From NCBI GenBank assembly GCA_009711785.1, contig VENA01000002.1, forward strand, positions 49,941 to 113,940: a stretch of DNA of 64,000 nt, in the 5' to 3' direction. Each line of letters opens with the position of its first letter. The first letter of the stretch is position 1. Under the pieces are notes generated by a model. It ran no database searches. It saw only the letters and a program-made list of their open reading frames with translations, and was not told the DNA's origin. Source of the DNA: Bacillota bacterium (lineage in GTDB: Bacteria > Bacillota > Clostridia > Tissierellales > MES13). The position numbers were made by a program, and so were the translations under genes. Positions 18,619-26,419 of the stretch are shown in pieces.

Positions 18619-18936
18619 ATGAATAAAAATGATAGGTTTCATGAAAAGCATTCAATGAGTAAAGAGGATTTTAAAAAACATATGAGTGAGGAATCACTTG
18701 AAGAGCATACTTCAGATGAAGCACTTGAAAAAATGGGCAAGATGACTACTGTGGAAATTGTAAATGAGCATATGGAACTATTAAAAAAGGACGGAAATCA
18801 TTCTGAGGTAGATGAGGAAGTGCTTAGAACACATATTGAGGAAATGGTTAAGGCTCATACAAAAGAAGATTTTGAGAAATTCAAATCTAAAAAGTTAACA
18901 TCAGAAGATATAGTAAAAATACATCATCATGAGTAG
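18619..18936 (+). CDS. His/Glu/Lys-rich hypothetical protein, 105 aa
   Basis: Unrecognised soluble, highly charged, mostly helical protein. It has about eleven His, ending in HHHE, and recurring short modules such as MSKEDFKKHM, EESLEEHT and HTKEDFEKF. No cysteine or membrane segment. The ATG lacks a good ribosome site (only a weak AGGG about 15 bases upstream), so the start is uncertain. It sits between IS remnants and before a NapH-like Fe-S protein. Metal binding is suggested only by the His content. Confidence 0.6.
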   Translation: MNKNDRFHEKHSMSKEDFKKHMSEESLEEHTSDEALEKMGKMTTVEIVNEHMELLKKDGNHSEVDEEVLRTHIEEMVKAHTKEDFEKFKSKKLTSEDIVKIHHHE

Positions 18937-19038
18937 TAAAAGCCATAATGCCGAGAATCTAACTGGTTCTTGGCGTTATCCCTTTATAAATAGAGTTAAA
19001 TAAATTTTGAACATATATTATAGATTGGGAGGAGCTAT

Positions 19039-19740
19039 ATGATGAAGTTTTTAGAAAATATCATTGACACTTTGAAGTATAAAAAATTAAGAGCACTTGA
19101 AATGAAAAGATGGCTGGGAATTCTTATTTATGCAAGTGTATACTTTTCAATAGAAGCATATGCAAGTGCAAATAATATTGAATTCTATATTTGGGATACA
19201 GCACTAACAACAAGTATAATTGTATTAACGATAATTTTGGGAAATTTTTTTTGCGGTTGGTTATGTTTTATGCAAAGATTTCAAGATGCGATTGGTATAG
19301 TTGGTCGACTTATTTTGAGAAGTAAGTATAACAATTTGATAAATCAAAAAAATAGGAATAAAATAAAGTGGATAAAATACATTTTGGCAGGGGTGACAAT
19401 ACTTGTTCCTCTAGTTCTTTCATCCTACAATGTTTTTATCAAGTTTTGGGGATGGGCTTTTAGTATAGGAATGATTTTTACCTTAGTGGAGCGGAGAGCA
19501 TATTGTAAATATTTCTGTTTTATTGGTGCACTATTTAAATTAGCAAGTATAAAAAATAAAAAAATACTCATTCGTAATCAATCCAATTGTACAGCATGTA
19601 ATTTATGTTCAGTTGTTTGTCCACAGGATTGTGATCCAGCGAAGAAAGATGGTTCAATTAGCAAGGATTTATGGTGTACATCTTGTAATCGTTGTAAAAC
19701 AGTCTGTCCATCCAATGCTATAGTTAAAGAAAAAATCTAA
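19039..19740 (+). CDS. membrane-anchored 4Fe-4S protein, NapH/CcoG-like
   Basis: 233 residues with about four helices. The NapH-like membrane motifs CGWLCFMQRFQD (about 75) and RAYCKYFCFIGALFKL (about 157) precede two 4Fe-4S clusters, CTACNLCSVVCPQDCDP and CTSCNRCKTVCP. Such proteins carry electrons from the quinone or cytosolic side to a partner oxidoreductase. No partner enzyme is adjacent, so the acceptor is unknown. GGGAGGAG at about 19026-19033 supports the paired ATG codons at 19039/19042. Part of the IS-flanked island. Confidence 0.88.
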   Translation: MMKFLENIIDTLKYKKLRALEMKRWLGILIYASVYFSIEAYASANNIEFYIWDTALTTSIIVLTIILGNFFCGWLCFMQRFQDAIGIVGRLILRSKYNNLINQKNRNKIKWIKYILAGVTILVPLVLSSYNVFIKFWGWAFSIGMIFTLVERRAYCKYFCFIGALFKLASIKNKKILIRNQSNCTACNLCSVVCPQDCDPAKKDGSISKDLWCTSCNRCKTVCPSNAIVKEKI

Positions 19741-19788
19741 ATATGGTAAAAAGAGACTTATTATGAAATGTGATCGAAGTATTTTAAA

Positions 19789-19826
19789 TACCAATAGAGT
19801 ATAAACTAAATAATACTCTATTGGTA
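19789..19826. promoter_or_regulatory. 14-bp perfect inverted repeat before the MerR gene
   Basis: TACCAATAGAGTAT (19789-19802) and its exact complement (19813-19826), spacer 10, ending 23 bases before the MerR start. It may be an operator or a terminator of the upstream gene; no T tract follows on the plus strand. Confidence 0.55.
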
Positions 19827-19848
19827 AAGTATAACAGAGAGGTGTCAA

Positions 19849-20562
19849 ATGGAATATTATAAAGTTGGTGAATTTGCAAAAATGACAGGGCTCACGATAA
19901 GGGCTTTAAGATATTATGATGAAATAGATTTGTTGAAGCCTTGCAATAGAACTGAAAAAGGTTATAGACTATATTCAGACGAACAACTAATTATAGTTCA
20001 GCAAATTTTAACACTAAAATTTTTAGACTTTTCAATTGAAGATATTAAAGAAGTAATAAGTAATAAAGAGTTTGACATAAAGGAATCACTAAGGACTCAG
20101 AAAGAAATATTGGATTCAAAGATAGATAAGTTAAAACTAATAAGTAACGCCATCGATGAAGCATACACTATGGAAATGGATAATTTAGATTGGAAAGCAT
20201 TTCAAAATATTATTGAGAAACTAAAAGAAGATGCACATATTGAATTAGTAGAGAAATATAGCAATAAAGACAAGCAATGGGTTATGAAAAGGATAGAAGA
20301 AAATCATGAGGATTTTTTAAAAATTGCAAGTTCAGTTATAGAAGGATTAAACTCAAAAGAGGATAATATATTAGAACGAGTAGTGAAAAAGTGGATTAAA
20401 TTCACAAATGAAATAGTTGAAGGAGATAAAGCAGCTCTTATACAGCTAGATACAATGTTAAAAAACTTTAGTTCAATTGCAGATAGAAAAGAGGTTCTTT
20501 CTAAAAGACAATTGAATTTGCTTCAATCTATCTTAAATAAACACAGAGAGCAATATGATTAG
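19849..20562 (+). CDS. MerR family transcriptional regulator, TipA-like
   Basis: 237-residue regulator. The MerR HTH and wing occupy residues 1-70 (YYKVGEFAKMTGLTIRALRYYDEIDLLKP, split here only by reading), followed by a dimerisation coiled coil (about 75-115) and a helical effector domain of about 120 residues, the length of TipAS antibiotic-binding domains. There are no metal-binding Cys. GAGAGGTG at 19836-19843 supports the ATG. Ligand may be a small organic molecule, with the neighbouring Fe-S or His-rich genes as targets. Confidence 0.9.
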   Translation: MEYYKVGEFAKMTGLTIRALRYYDEIDLLKPCNRTEKGYRLYSDEQLIIVQQILTLKFLDFSIEDIKEVISNKEFDIKESLRTQKEILDSKIDKLKLISNAIDEAYTMEMDNLDWKAFQNIIEKLKEDAHIELVEKYSNKDKQWVMKRIEENHEDFLKIASSVIEGLNSKEDNILERVVKKWIKFTNEIVEGDKAALIQLDTMLKNFSSIADRKEVLSKRQLNLLQSILNKHREQYD

Positions 20563-20624
20563 ATTGATATATTTCCTGAGGCTGTAAAAAATTTTGTGCT
20601 TAAAGGAATTTTAATTCCGATCTC

Positions 20625-20688
20625 ACAATGATTTTTATAATGGATAAGTGGACATTAAAAGTATCTTATAGGAGATATGGTTCTATTC
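20625..20688 (+). repeat. 64-bp direct repeat, copy 2 (IS3-type remnant)
   Basis: Second copy of the segment at 17914-17977 (one mismatch). Similarity continues left through the shared TTTAATTCCGATC motif at about 20609. It is joined directly to an IS256-type remnant on its right. Confidence 0.85.
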
Positions 20689-20696
20689 TTTCTTTG

Positions 20697-20831
20697 AAGA
20701 AAAGCATTAGCTGTTTAAGAACTAGATCCCAATTTGCCTCCAAGCTTTTAATAGCGAAGGGGTATTTTTTATCCCATTTCTCCTTAAGTTCATATAAGTT
20801 CTCTTAAAACTTCTTTTGGTAATGTACTCAT
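20697..20831 (-). pseudogene. IS256-family (mutator type) transposase remnant, internal deletion
   Basis: On the minus strand, ATG at 20831 starts MSTLPKEVLRELI then a stop. Immediately after, another frame continues ELKEKWDKKYPFAIKSLEAN and WDLVLKQL. The first piece is the N-terminus and the second is near the C-terminus of IS256-type transposases, so about 300 residues are missing. An AGAGAGGAG ribosome site precedes the ATG. The sequence to about 20925 (TTTACACTAAATC, TTTACACTACC) is probably the element's left end. Confidence 0.8.
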
Positions 20832-20934
20832 AACAAAACTCCTCTCTGGTTTAATTATTGTTTCTAATTATTGCCAGAAAGGAGTCTTTTTTTTACACTA
20901 AATCACAGATTTATTTACACTACCACCTAAATTA

Positions 20935-22599
20935 TTATACAGTTTGTTTATTATCTTCCTTAGCTTTATCTAATATATCCTTTGCTTCTTTACCTACAAC
21001 TAGGGATAGTATTATTAATACTATAGATGTAATTCCTAGTACTAAGTTTACTTCTCCTACAAATAAATGATGGTAACCTTGATATATTAAAGCTGCTATA
21101 GTAGTTACAATCATAAACACTGCAGGATATAGAGTGTATTTTGCTGGTTTTTTAATACCAACTAAGTATGCTGTAACAACTAATAAGGCTAATGCTGCAA
21201 CTAATTGATTAGATGCACCAAACATTGGCCAAATTATACTATATGTTCCAGTATATCCAAGATAGAATGCTGGGATAGTTACAAATAAAGATCCTGCCAA
21301 TCTACTCTTTTTAAATATAGGAACCTTTGGTCCTATAAGTTCTGCTGTTATAAATCTTGCTAGACGGATAGTTGTATCAAGGGTTGTCATAACAAAGGTC
21401 TTTAACATTGTAATACCAAATAACATACCAAATACACCAAGAAGTGGTTTAACTAATTCACCATAACCTTTACCAAATGCCTTTATAGGTCCACCATGGT
21501 CAAGCATATAGAAAAATCCTAATTTTTCCATACCAGCAGGTGGATCCCAGAATAAACCTGCACTAACAGTTATTAAAGCTAAAGTAGCTAGAACACTTTC
21601 TATTAACATAGCTCCATAACCAACAACTTTACCATCGGATTCCTTTGCTAGCTGTTTACTAGTTGTACCACTACCTACAACAGAGTGGAATCCTGATATA
21701 GCACCACATGCAACCATTATGAAAAGCATTGGCCAAATAGGTCCCTGTCCTTCAGCTGATACTTTAGTAAATGCCGGAGCATTGATAGTTGGATGGGTTA
21801 TAAGTGTACCAACTATACCTAAAGTTAAACCAATAATTAATACCCAATTTGAGATGTAATCTCTAGGTTGTAATAACATCCAAACTGGAAGTACAGATGC
21901 AATTAAACCATAACCCATAAGTAAAATAAACCAAAAGGCGAACTCAGCTTGTCCAGTAAAGGGAGCTGAAAGTGGGAATTTATATCCTAAATAAATTAGT
22001 AAAAATAAACCTAAAATTGCTATTATTGTACCTACAGGTAGTGGGAAATTTTTCTTGTAAACTAAAAAACCAAAAATCATTGCTAGTGGTATTAAACCAA
22101 ATGTTGGAATAACAACCTGTGGAGTACTTGTTAAGGTGTTCGCTGCAACATAACCAAATACTGCAACAACTAATATCAAAGTAATAAGTAAAAATATAGA
22201 AAATAAGTTCCTTGCTCTTGTACCAATAACATCTTGAGCTATTTGTGATATTGATTGTCCTTTGTATCGAACAGATAACATTAACGATAAGTAATCATGA
22301 ACTGCACCGATAAAAACTGTACCTATAAAAATCCATAAAATAGTTCCGCCCCAACCAAAGGCAGCAACTGCTGCAATAGGTCCAAGAATTGGTCCTGCAC
22401 CAGCTATTGAAGAAAAGTGGTGACCAAATAATATAGATTTTTTACCTGGATAAAAGTCAACACCATCTTGTTCTGTAATTGCAGGAGTTTGATTACTATC
22501 ATTTGGTTGGACTAACTTGTTTTCAATTTTTGTTCCATACCATTTGTAACTAATCCCAAACCAAATAATACATAAAATAATTAGAAATGCAGAATTCAC
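20935..22599 (-). CDS. cstA: CstA-family carbon starvation transporter (pyruvate/peptide)
   Basis: 554-residue polytopic membrane protein (about 14-16 helices). CstA features are clear: FGHHFSSIAGAGPILGP near residue 60, VGSGTTSKQL, and the C-terminal block MFGASNQLVAALALL. It is shorter than E. coli CstA/BtsT (about 700 residues), as in many Firmicutes. GTG start after AAAGGGGGAA. In Enterobacteria the homologues import pyruvate or peptides. The promoter region holds three phased direct repeats that resemble LytTR-regulator sites (see regulatory entry), so nutrient-dependent activation is likely. Confidence 0.92.
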   Translation of the reverse strand: MNSAFLIILCIIWFGISYKWYGTKIENKLVQPNDSNQTPAITEQDGVDFYPGKKSILFGHHFSSIAGAGPILGPIAAVAAFGWGGTILWIFIGTVFIGAVHDYLSLMLSVRYKGQSISQIAQDVIGTRARNLFSIFLLITLILVVAVFGYVAANTLTSTPQVVIPTFGLIPLAMIFGFLVYKKNFPLPVGTIIAILGLFLLIYLGYKFPLSAPFTGQAEFAFWFILLMGYGLIASVLPVWMLLQPRDYISNWVLIIGLTLGIVGTLITHPTINAPAFTKVSAEGQGPIWPMLFIMVACGAISGFHSVVGSGTTSKQLAKESDGKVVGYGAMLIESVLATLALITVSAGLFWDPPAGMEKLGFFYMLDHGGPIKAFGKGYGELVKPLLGVFGMLFGITMLKTFVMTTLDTTIRLARFITAELIGPKVPIFKKSRLAGSLFVTIPAFYLGYTGTYSIIWPMFGASNQLVAALALLVVTAYLVGIKKPAKYTLYPAVFMIVTTIAALIYQGYHHLFVGEVNLVLGITSIVLIILSLVVGKEAKDILDKAKEDNKQTV

Positions 22600-22716
22600 A
22601 AAAATTCCCCCTTTAAATTAATTTAATATTTTGAAAATTATTTTGTTAAATATTTTACTATACCCTTAACACCCCCTCTTAAGTTTAAAAACCTCTCTGT
22701 ATAAATTATCTAAAAA

Positions 22717-22796
22717 ATTATATAATAAGTCAATAAATGTCAAATGAATGGTTATAAAAAGTGTATGAATGGTTAAATATAAGGATGAATAGTCAT
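22717..22796 (-). promoter_or_regulatory. cstA promoter with three phased direct repeats (candidate LytTR sites)
   Basis: On the minus strand TTGACA (22743-22738) and TATAAT (22722-22717) are only 15 bases apart, a weak spacing. Directly upstream lie three direct repeats, on the plus strand ATGAATGGTTAT at 22744, ATGAATGGTTAA at 22765 and ATGAATAGTCAT at 22785, phased by 21 and 20 bases. The minus-strand core ACCATTCA matches, at 7 of 8 positions as I recall it, the BtsR site ACC[GA]CT[CT]A, which also has a 21-base period. Confidence 0.65.
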
Positions 22797-22937
22797 AAAA
22801 ATTAATAAAATGTAATATCAATGAAGATTTATTAATATTTTAAAGTGAACTTATTTTTATATAAAACGTTATATTATTAAAGGATATTTAATTTATTTAT
22901 ATAATTTATTAAATATAAATTAAAAGGAGGGGTATCT

Positions 22938-23261
22938 ATGTTAATTACAAATACAGATTATATTGTAGGTAAAGAAATAACAGAAATGATGGGTATAGTA
23001 AGGGGACATACAATAAGAGCTAAACATTTAGGAAATGACATAGTATCAGGCTTAAGAAATTTAGTCGGAGGAGAAATGAAGGAATATTCAAAGATGTTAG
23101 AAGAAGCAAGGGATATTGCAATGAATAAAATGTTAGATGAGGCAAATCAAATGAATGCAGACGCTATAATAAATATTAGATTTTCAACATCTGCAGTAAT
23201 GCAAGGTGCAGCTGAAATATTAGTATATGGAACAGCAGTAAAATTAAAAGATAAAGAATAA
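22938..23261 (+). CDS. YbjQ/UPF0145 family protein
   Basis: 107-residue soluble protein of the YbjQ (DUF74, pfam heavy-metal-binding-like) family. Conserved GxTIRAKHLGxDIVxGLRNLVGGEMKEYSKML and the C-terminal ADAIINIRFST are seen in pieces. Family members are of similar length and probably form pentamers; the molecular function is not established. AGGAGGGG ribosome site at 22925-22931. It is divergent from cstA, so the phased repeats between them could affect both. Confidence 0.88.
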   Translation: MLITNTDYIVGKEITEMMGIVRGHTIRAKHLGNDIVSGLRNLVGGEMKEYSKMLEEARDIAMNKMLDEANQMNADAIINIRFSTSAVMQGAAEILVYGTAVKLKDKE

Positions 23262-23300
23262 AAATGTTTTATATGTTTTAATGATAAATATAGAAAGTTT

Positions 23301-23436
23301 GGAGGTGGGAATTTTGAAAAAGAAACTTAATAAATTGTAAACTTGATCTATATATATATTAAAGTACAAACTTAAAATACCACGTGCACCTCCTAAATAA
23401 GTACTTAAATAATAAAAAAAGTACTTAAAAAGGAGG
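23301..23436 (+). promoter_or_regulatory. candidate translational attenuator with 8-codon leader
   Basis: GGAGGTG (23301-23307) is the ribosome site of a short leader (23314). CACCTCC (23387-23393) can pair with all seven of those bases, or its CCTCCT (23389-23394) with the AGGAGG (23431-23436) of the ABC gene. Between the latter pair an AAGTACTT...AAGTACTT hairpin would close. Mutually exclusive pairing resembles Erm-type attenuators. Confidence 0.45.
23314..23340 (+). CDS. putative 8-residue leader peptide (MKKKLNKL)
   Basis: TTG start five bases after a strong GGAGGTGG site, then eight codons and TAA. Too short for homology; the call rests on the ribosome site and the pairing potential with the downstream ABC gene leader. 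Three Lys in a row followed by Leu-Asn-Lys-Leu may matter for ribosome stalling. It could equally be a decayed gene start. Confidence 0.4.
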   Translation: MKKKLNKL

Positions 23437-23442
23437 AAAAAA

Positions 23443-25194
23443 ATGATATATTTATTTAAAACAGCGTGGAAATATGCAGGAAAAGATAGATGGAAAGTGA
23501 TTTTATTTTATATTTTACATTCTATTTCTTTAGGAGGGGAATTACTAAAACCCTATGCCTTTGGAAGGGCTATAAATGAACTTCAAACTAATGGAATTAA
23601 TAATCTTCAACCAACTATAAGTTGGTTATTTGTATACGTAGGAGGATTTTTTCAATTTGAGATATTTCATCGCATTGCTCAATACTTTGTAATATCAACT
23701 GCTTTAAGAAATCAGCAAAGATTTATAAATGATATGTATAAAAGAGTATATAATCTATCAATAAAATGGCATGTAGATCATCATTCCGGTGAAGTAGTAA
23801 ATCGCATTAATGTAGCAGCTTTAGCACTTAGGGATTTTAGTTTTGAACAAAGATGTTATCTTGAATATATATATTTATCCATTGGGCCTATTATTATTTT
23901 AATGGGTTTATCATGGCAGATTGCTTTAATAAGTATAGTGTTTACAGTAATAAATTTAATAGTGGTAGAAAAAATGAATAGAGTAATTCAACCAATATTA
24001 AATAAAAAAAATGAATATCAACACAGTTATTCTGCCAGATTAATAGATTTTGTAAGTAATATAAGAACTGTAATTTCCCTAAGATTAGGAAAACGTACGA
24101 ATAAAGAATTAGATAAAATATTTAATAAGTACGAAAAAGAGTATATGAATGAAAATAAGATAAATCAACCTCGTTGCTTTATGATTAGTTTTGGTTTAAT
24201 AATTACAGAGCTAGTAGTAATAACTTATTATTTATGGAGTCATAAAGTAGCACATATACCTATTATGGTTGGTAGTCTTATTATGATAGTTAATTATTTT
24301 AGAAAAATGAGTGATGCATTTTTTAAGATTACCAGTAGTTTTTATGATACATTACATTGGAAAGTATCATTAAAATCGGTTAATCCAATTATAAATGCAA
24401 TGAAAAAAAACTTAAATAAAGATATATACAAAAAAGATTTAAGTAATTGGAAACATATTTCTATTAAGGGAATGAATTTTCAATATAATAAAGGAGAAAC
24501 AACCCTTTCTGATATAAACTTAGATATTTTAAAGAAAATTAAAATAGCCATAGTAGGTACTAGTGGTTCAGGAAAAAGTACTTTACTTAATTTACTTGCA
24601 GGTTTATATAAGCCAGGGAATGTTAAACTAACTGTAGATGGAAGAAAGTATTCAAACTTAGATTTAATTGCTAATACTTCATTATTAACATCTCAGGATT
24701 CTGAGGTTTTCGAAAATACTATCATCTATAATATTACATTTGGATTAGATTATAATTTAGAAAAACTTAAGAAAGTAATTGATATGGCACAGTTAAATGA
24801 AGTGATAGAAAGATTACCCGATGGACTTAATACTGATATTAGAGAAAAGGGAGTAAATTTATCAGGAGGAGAAAAACAAAGGATTGCACTTGCAAGAGGA
24901 TTATTTTTCTCTAAACAAAAGAGTATATTATTATTAGATGAGGTAACTAGTAATGTTGATGCTCTTAATGAAAGATTAATTTATCAAAAGATTATGGATA
25001 ATTATAAGTATAAAAGTATAATCTGTACTGTTCATCGTCTACATCTATTAGAGATGTTTGATACAATTTTAGTAATGGATAAAGGACATATTGTAGAGAA
25101 GGGTAATTTTAAATATCTTTTAAATAAAGAAGGTATCTTTAAAAGAATGTGGGAAAAATATAGGATAGATGAAAATGCTTTAAAACAAGTATAA
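23443..25194 (+). CDS. ABC transporter, fused permease and ATPase
   Basis: 583-residue half-transporter of the MsbA/LmrA exporter class. Six helices occupy about residues 15-310; the ATPase has Walker A GTSGSGKST (about 372), signature LSGGEKQR, Walker B ILLLDEVTSNVD and an H-loop in CTVHRLHLL. It would act as a homodimer because no partner lies next to it. The AGGAGG site at 23431-23436 is perfect but could be hidden by the CCTCCT upstream. Such exporters near attenuators are often resistance pumps; the substrate is unknown. Confidence 0.92.
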   Translation: MIYLFKTAWKYAGKDRWKVILFYILHSISLGGELLKPYAFGRAINELQTNGINNLQPTISWLFVYVGGFFQFEIFHRIAQYFVISTALRNQQRFINDMYKRVYNLSIKWHVDHHSGEVVNRINVAALALRDFSFEQRCYLEYIYLSIGPIIILMGLSWQIALISIVFTVINLIVVEKMNRVIQPILNKKNEYQHSYSARLIDFVSNIRTVISLRLGKRTNKELDKIFNKYEKEYMNENKINQPRCFMISFGLIITELVVITYYLWSHKVAHIPIMVGSLIMIVNYFRKMSDAFFKITSSFYDTLHWKVSLKSVNPIINAMKKNLNKDIYKKDLSNWKHISIKGMNFQYNKGETTLSDINLDILKKIKIAIVGTSGSGKSTLLNLLAGLYKPGNVKLTVDGRKYSNLDLIANTSLLTSQDSEVFENTIIYNITFGLDYNLEKLKKVIDMAQLNEVIERLPDGLNTDIREKGVNLSGGEKQRIALARGLFFSKQKSILLLDEVTSNVDALNERLIYQKIMDNYKYKSIICTVHRLHLLEMFDTILVMDKGHIVEKGNFKYLLNKEGIFKRMWEKYRIDENALKQV

Positions 25195-25211
25195 GTTTTA
25201 ATTTATTTAAA

Positions 25212-25237
25212 AAAGGCTGACAGAAATGTCAGCCTTT
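25212..25237. terminator. Bidirectional terminator between ABC exporter and LytTR gene
   Basis: AAAGGCTGACA and TGTCAGCCTTT with loop GAAA. A-rich on the left and T-rich on the right, it serves both convergent genes; the last bases overlap the LytTR stop codon. Confidence 0.9.
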
Positions 25238-26006
25238 ATAATTCAAATATATCCCTTAATTTTTTAGAATTAATCCTACTTACTGGTATTTTAGTTTCAA
25301 AAGAGTCATTAAGGACTAATGAGTAAGTTCCATGGAAAAGGGGTTCTACTAATTTTATATTATCAATATTTACTAAATAGCTTCTATGGGCTCTAAAAAA
25401 ATTCAATTTATTTTCTAATTCCTTTAGAGTATAAAAAGTTTCTAAAGTTTTATTTTTTATTCCTATGTAAGTATTACCATTTTCCACTGTACAGTAGTAG
25501 ATATTATGTCTTTTAACTAATATAATTTTTCCATTTTCTTTACATGGAATACACTTTAACTCTTCCTTATGGTTTAAATGTTCTAATTCATCCATTACTT
25601 TTTCAAGTTTTGAGGTATAATCTAAATGGTAACTATCATTATCTATAATTCTTGAAACAGTCTTTTTTAATCTCTCTAAGTCTATAGGTTTTACTAAATA
25701 ATCTAACGCATTTATTTCAAATGCTTTAAGGGCATATTGATCATAGGCTGTAACAAATACTATATTTATCTTAGGGTTATTTTCTATTGCTATCTGTGCA
25801 ACCTTTAGGCCATCTAAACAAGGAATATCAATATCTAGAAATACTACCTTAGGCTTAAATGATTTTATTTTATTTATTGCTTCTATACCGTTTTTTGCTT
25901 CACATATTACATTAATATTATCATTAAAACTTTCTGATAATAGAAAGTTTAATTCTTCTCTAGCTGGAAGTTCATCATCTACAATCATAGCTTCTAATCT
26001 ACCCAT
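25236..26006 (-). CDS. LytTR-family response regulator (orphan)
   Basis: 256-residue regulator. The receiver (1-120) has Asp10-Asp11, phospho-acceptor Asp58 in VVFLDIDIP, and VTAYDQYALKAFEINALDYLVKP. A linker leads to a LytTR DNA-binding domain (about 155-256) with NGNTYIGIKNKTLETFYTLKE and the end segment FFRAHRSYLVN, written here in parts. No LytS-type kinase lies beside it. Family members such as BtsR and YpdB control pyruvate transporters, and a CstA gene with phased repeats is 2.6 kb away. Confidence 0.93.
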   Translation of the reverse strand: MGRLEAMIVDDELPAREELNFLLSESFNDNINVICEAKNGIEAINKIKSFKPKVVFLDIDIPCLDGLKVAQIAIENNPKINIVFVTAYDQYALKAFEINALDYLVKPIDLERLKKTVSRIIDNDSYHLDYTSKLEKVMDELEHLNHKEELKCIPCKENGKIILVKRHNIYYCTVENGNTYIGIKNKTLETFYTLKELENKLNFFRAHRSYLVNIDNIKLVEPLFHGTYSLVLNDSFETKIPVSRINSKKLRDIFEL

Positions 26007-26154
26007 ATTAACACTTCCTTTTTTTACATAGGATTATTTAATTGTTAGTTTTAAACTCTAAAAAACCACTAATTATATTTTATTAAAAAAATCCTTTGCT
26101 AACAAGTAAATTATTGTATATATACTGAAAATATTATATAATTAAAATAATATA

Positions 26155-26278
26155 GGAGGTGAAAAGATTGTATTTGATGATTAGGTCATACATTAAGAGA
26201 TACCTAAATATTGTAGAAGTTGAAACATTTAATTTTGGACCCAAGGGAGAAGTGCGTCCAAAATTAAATATTATGTAA
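26155..26278 (+). CDS. small ORF, 36 aa, possible leader peptide
   Basis: GGAGGTG at 26155-26161 is followed by TTG at 26168 and 36 codons to TAA at 26276-26278 (an ATG at 26177 is also in frame). The basic N-terminal half (IRSYIKRYLNIVEVE) and the end FNFGPKGEVRPKLNIM match nothing I know. Its 3' part carries a 10-bp perfect hairpin, AATTTTGGAC (26231-26240) with GTCCAAAATT (26256-26265). A terminator at 26323 separates it from the MFS gene, so transcription attenuation is possible. Confidence 0.5.
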
Positions 26279-26322
26279 ACTAATCATCGGTAGAATCTTT
26301 ATATAAAAAAATTAGGAATTTT

Positions 26323-26354
26323 AAACCCTAAGTAGATTTTACTTAGGGTTTTTT
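26323..26354 (+). terminator. Rho-independent terminator ahead of the MFS gene
   Basis: AAACCCTAAGT and ACTTAGGGTTT stem with loop AGATTTT-type, T6 tail. It lies after the 36-codon ORF and 66 bases before the MFS start. Confidence 0.88.
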
Positions 26355-26419
26355 GTGCGCATTTTGGAGGGTGGGAACCAATTTTTTCATTTTCTATATT
26401 TAAATAAGGAGAGATAATA

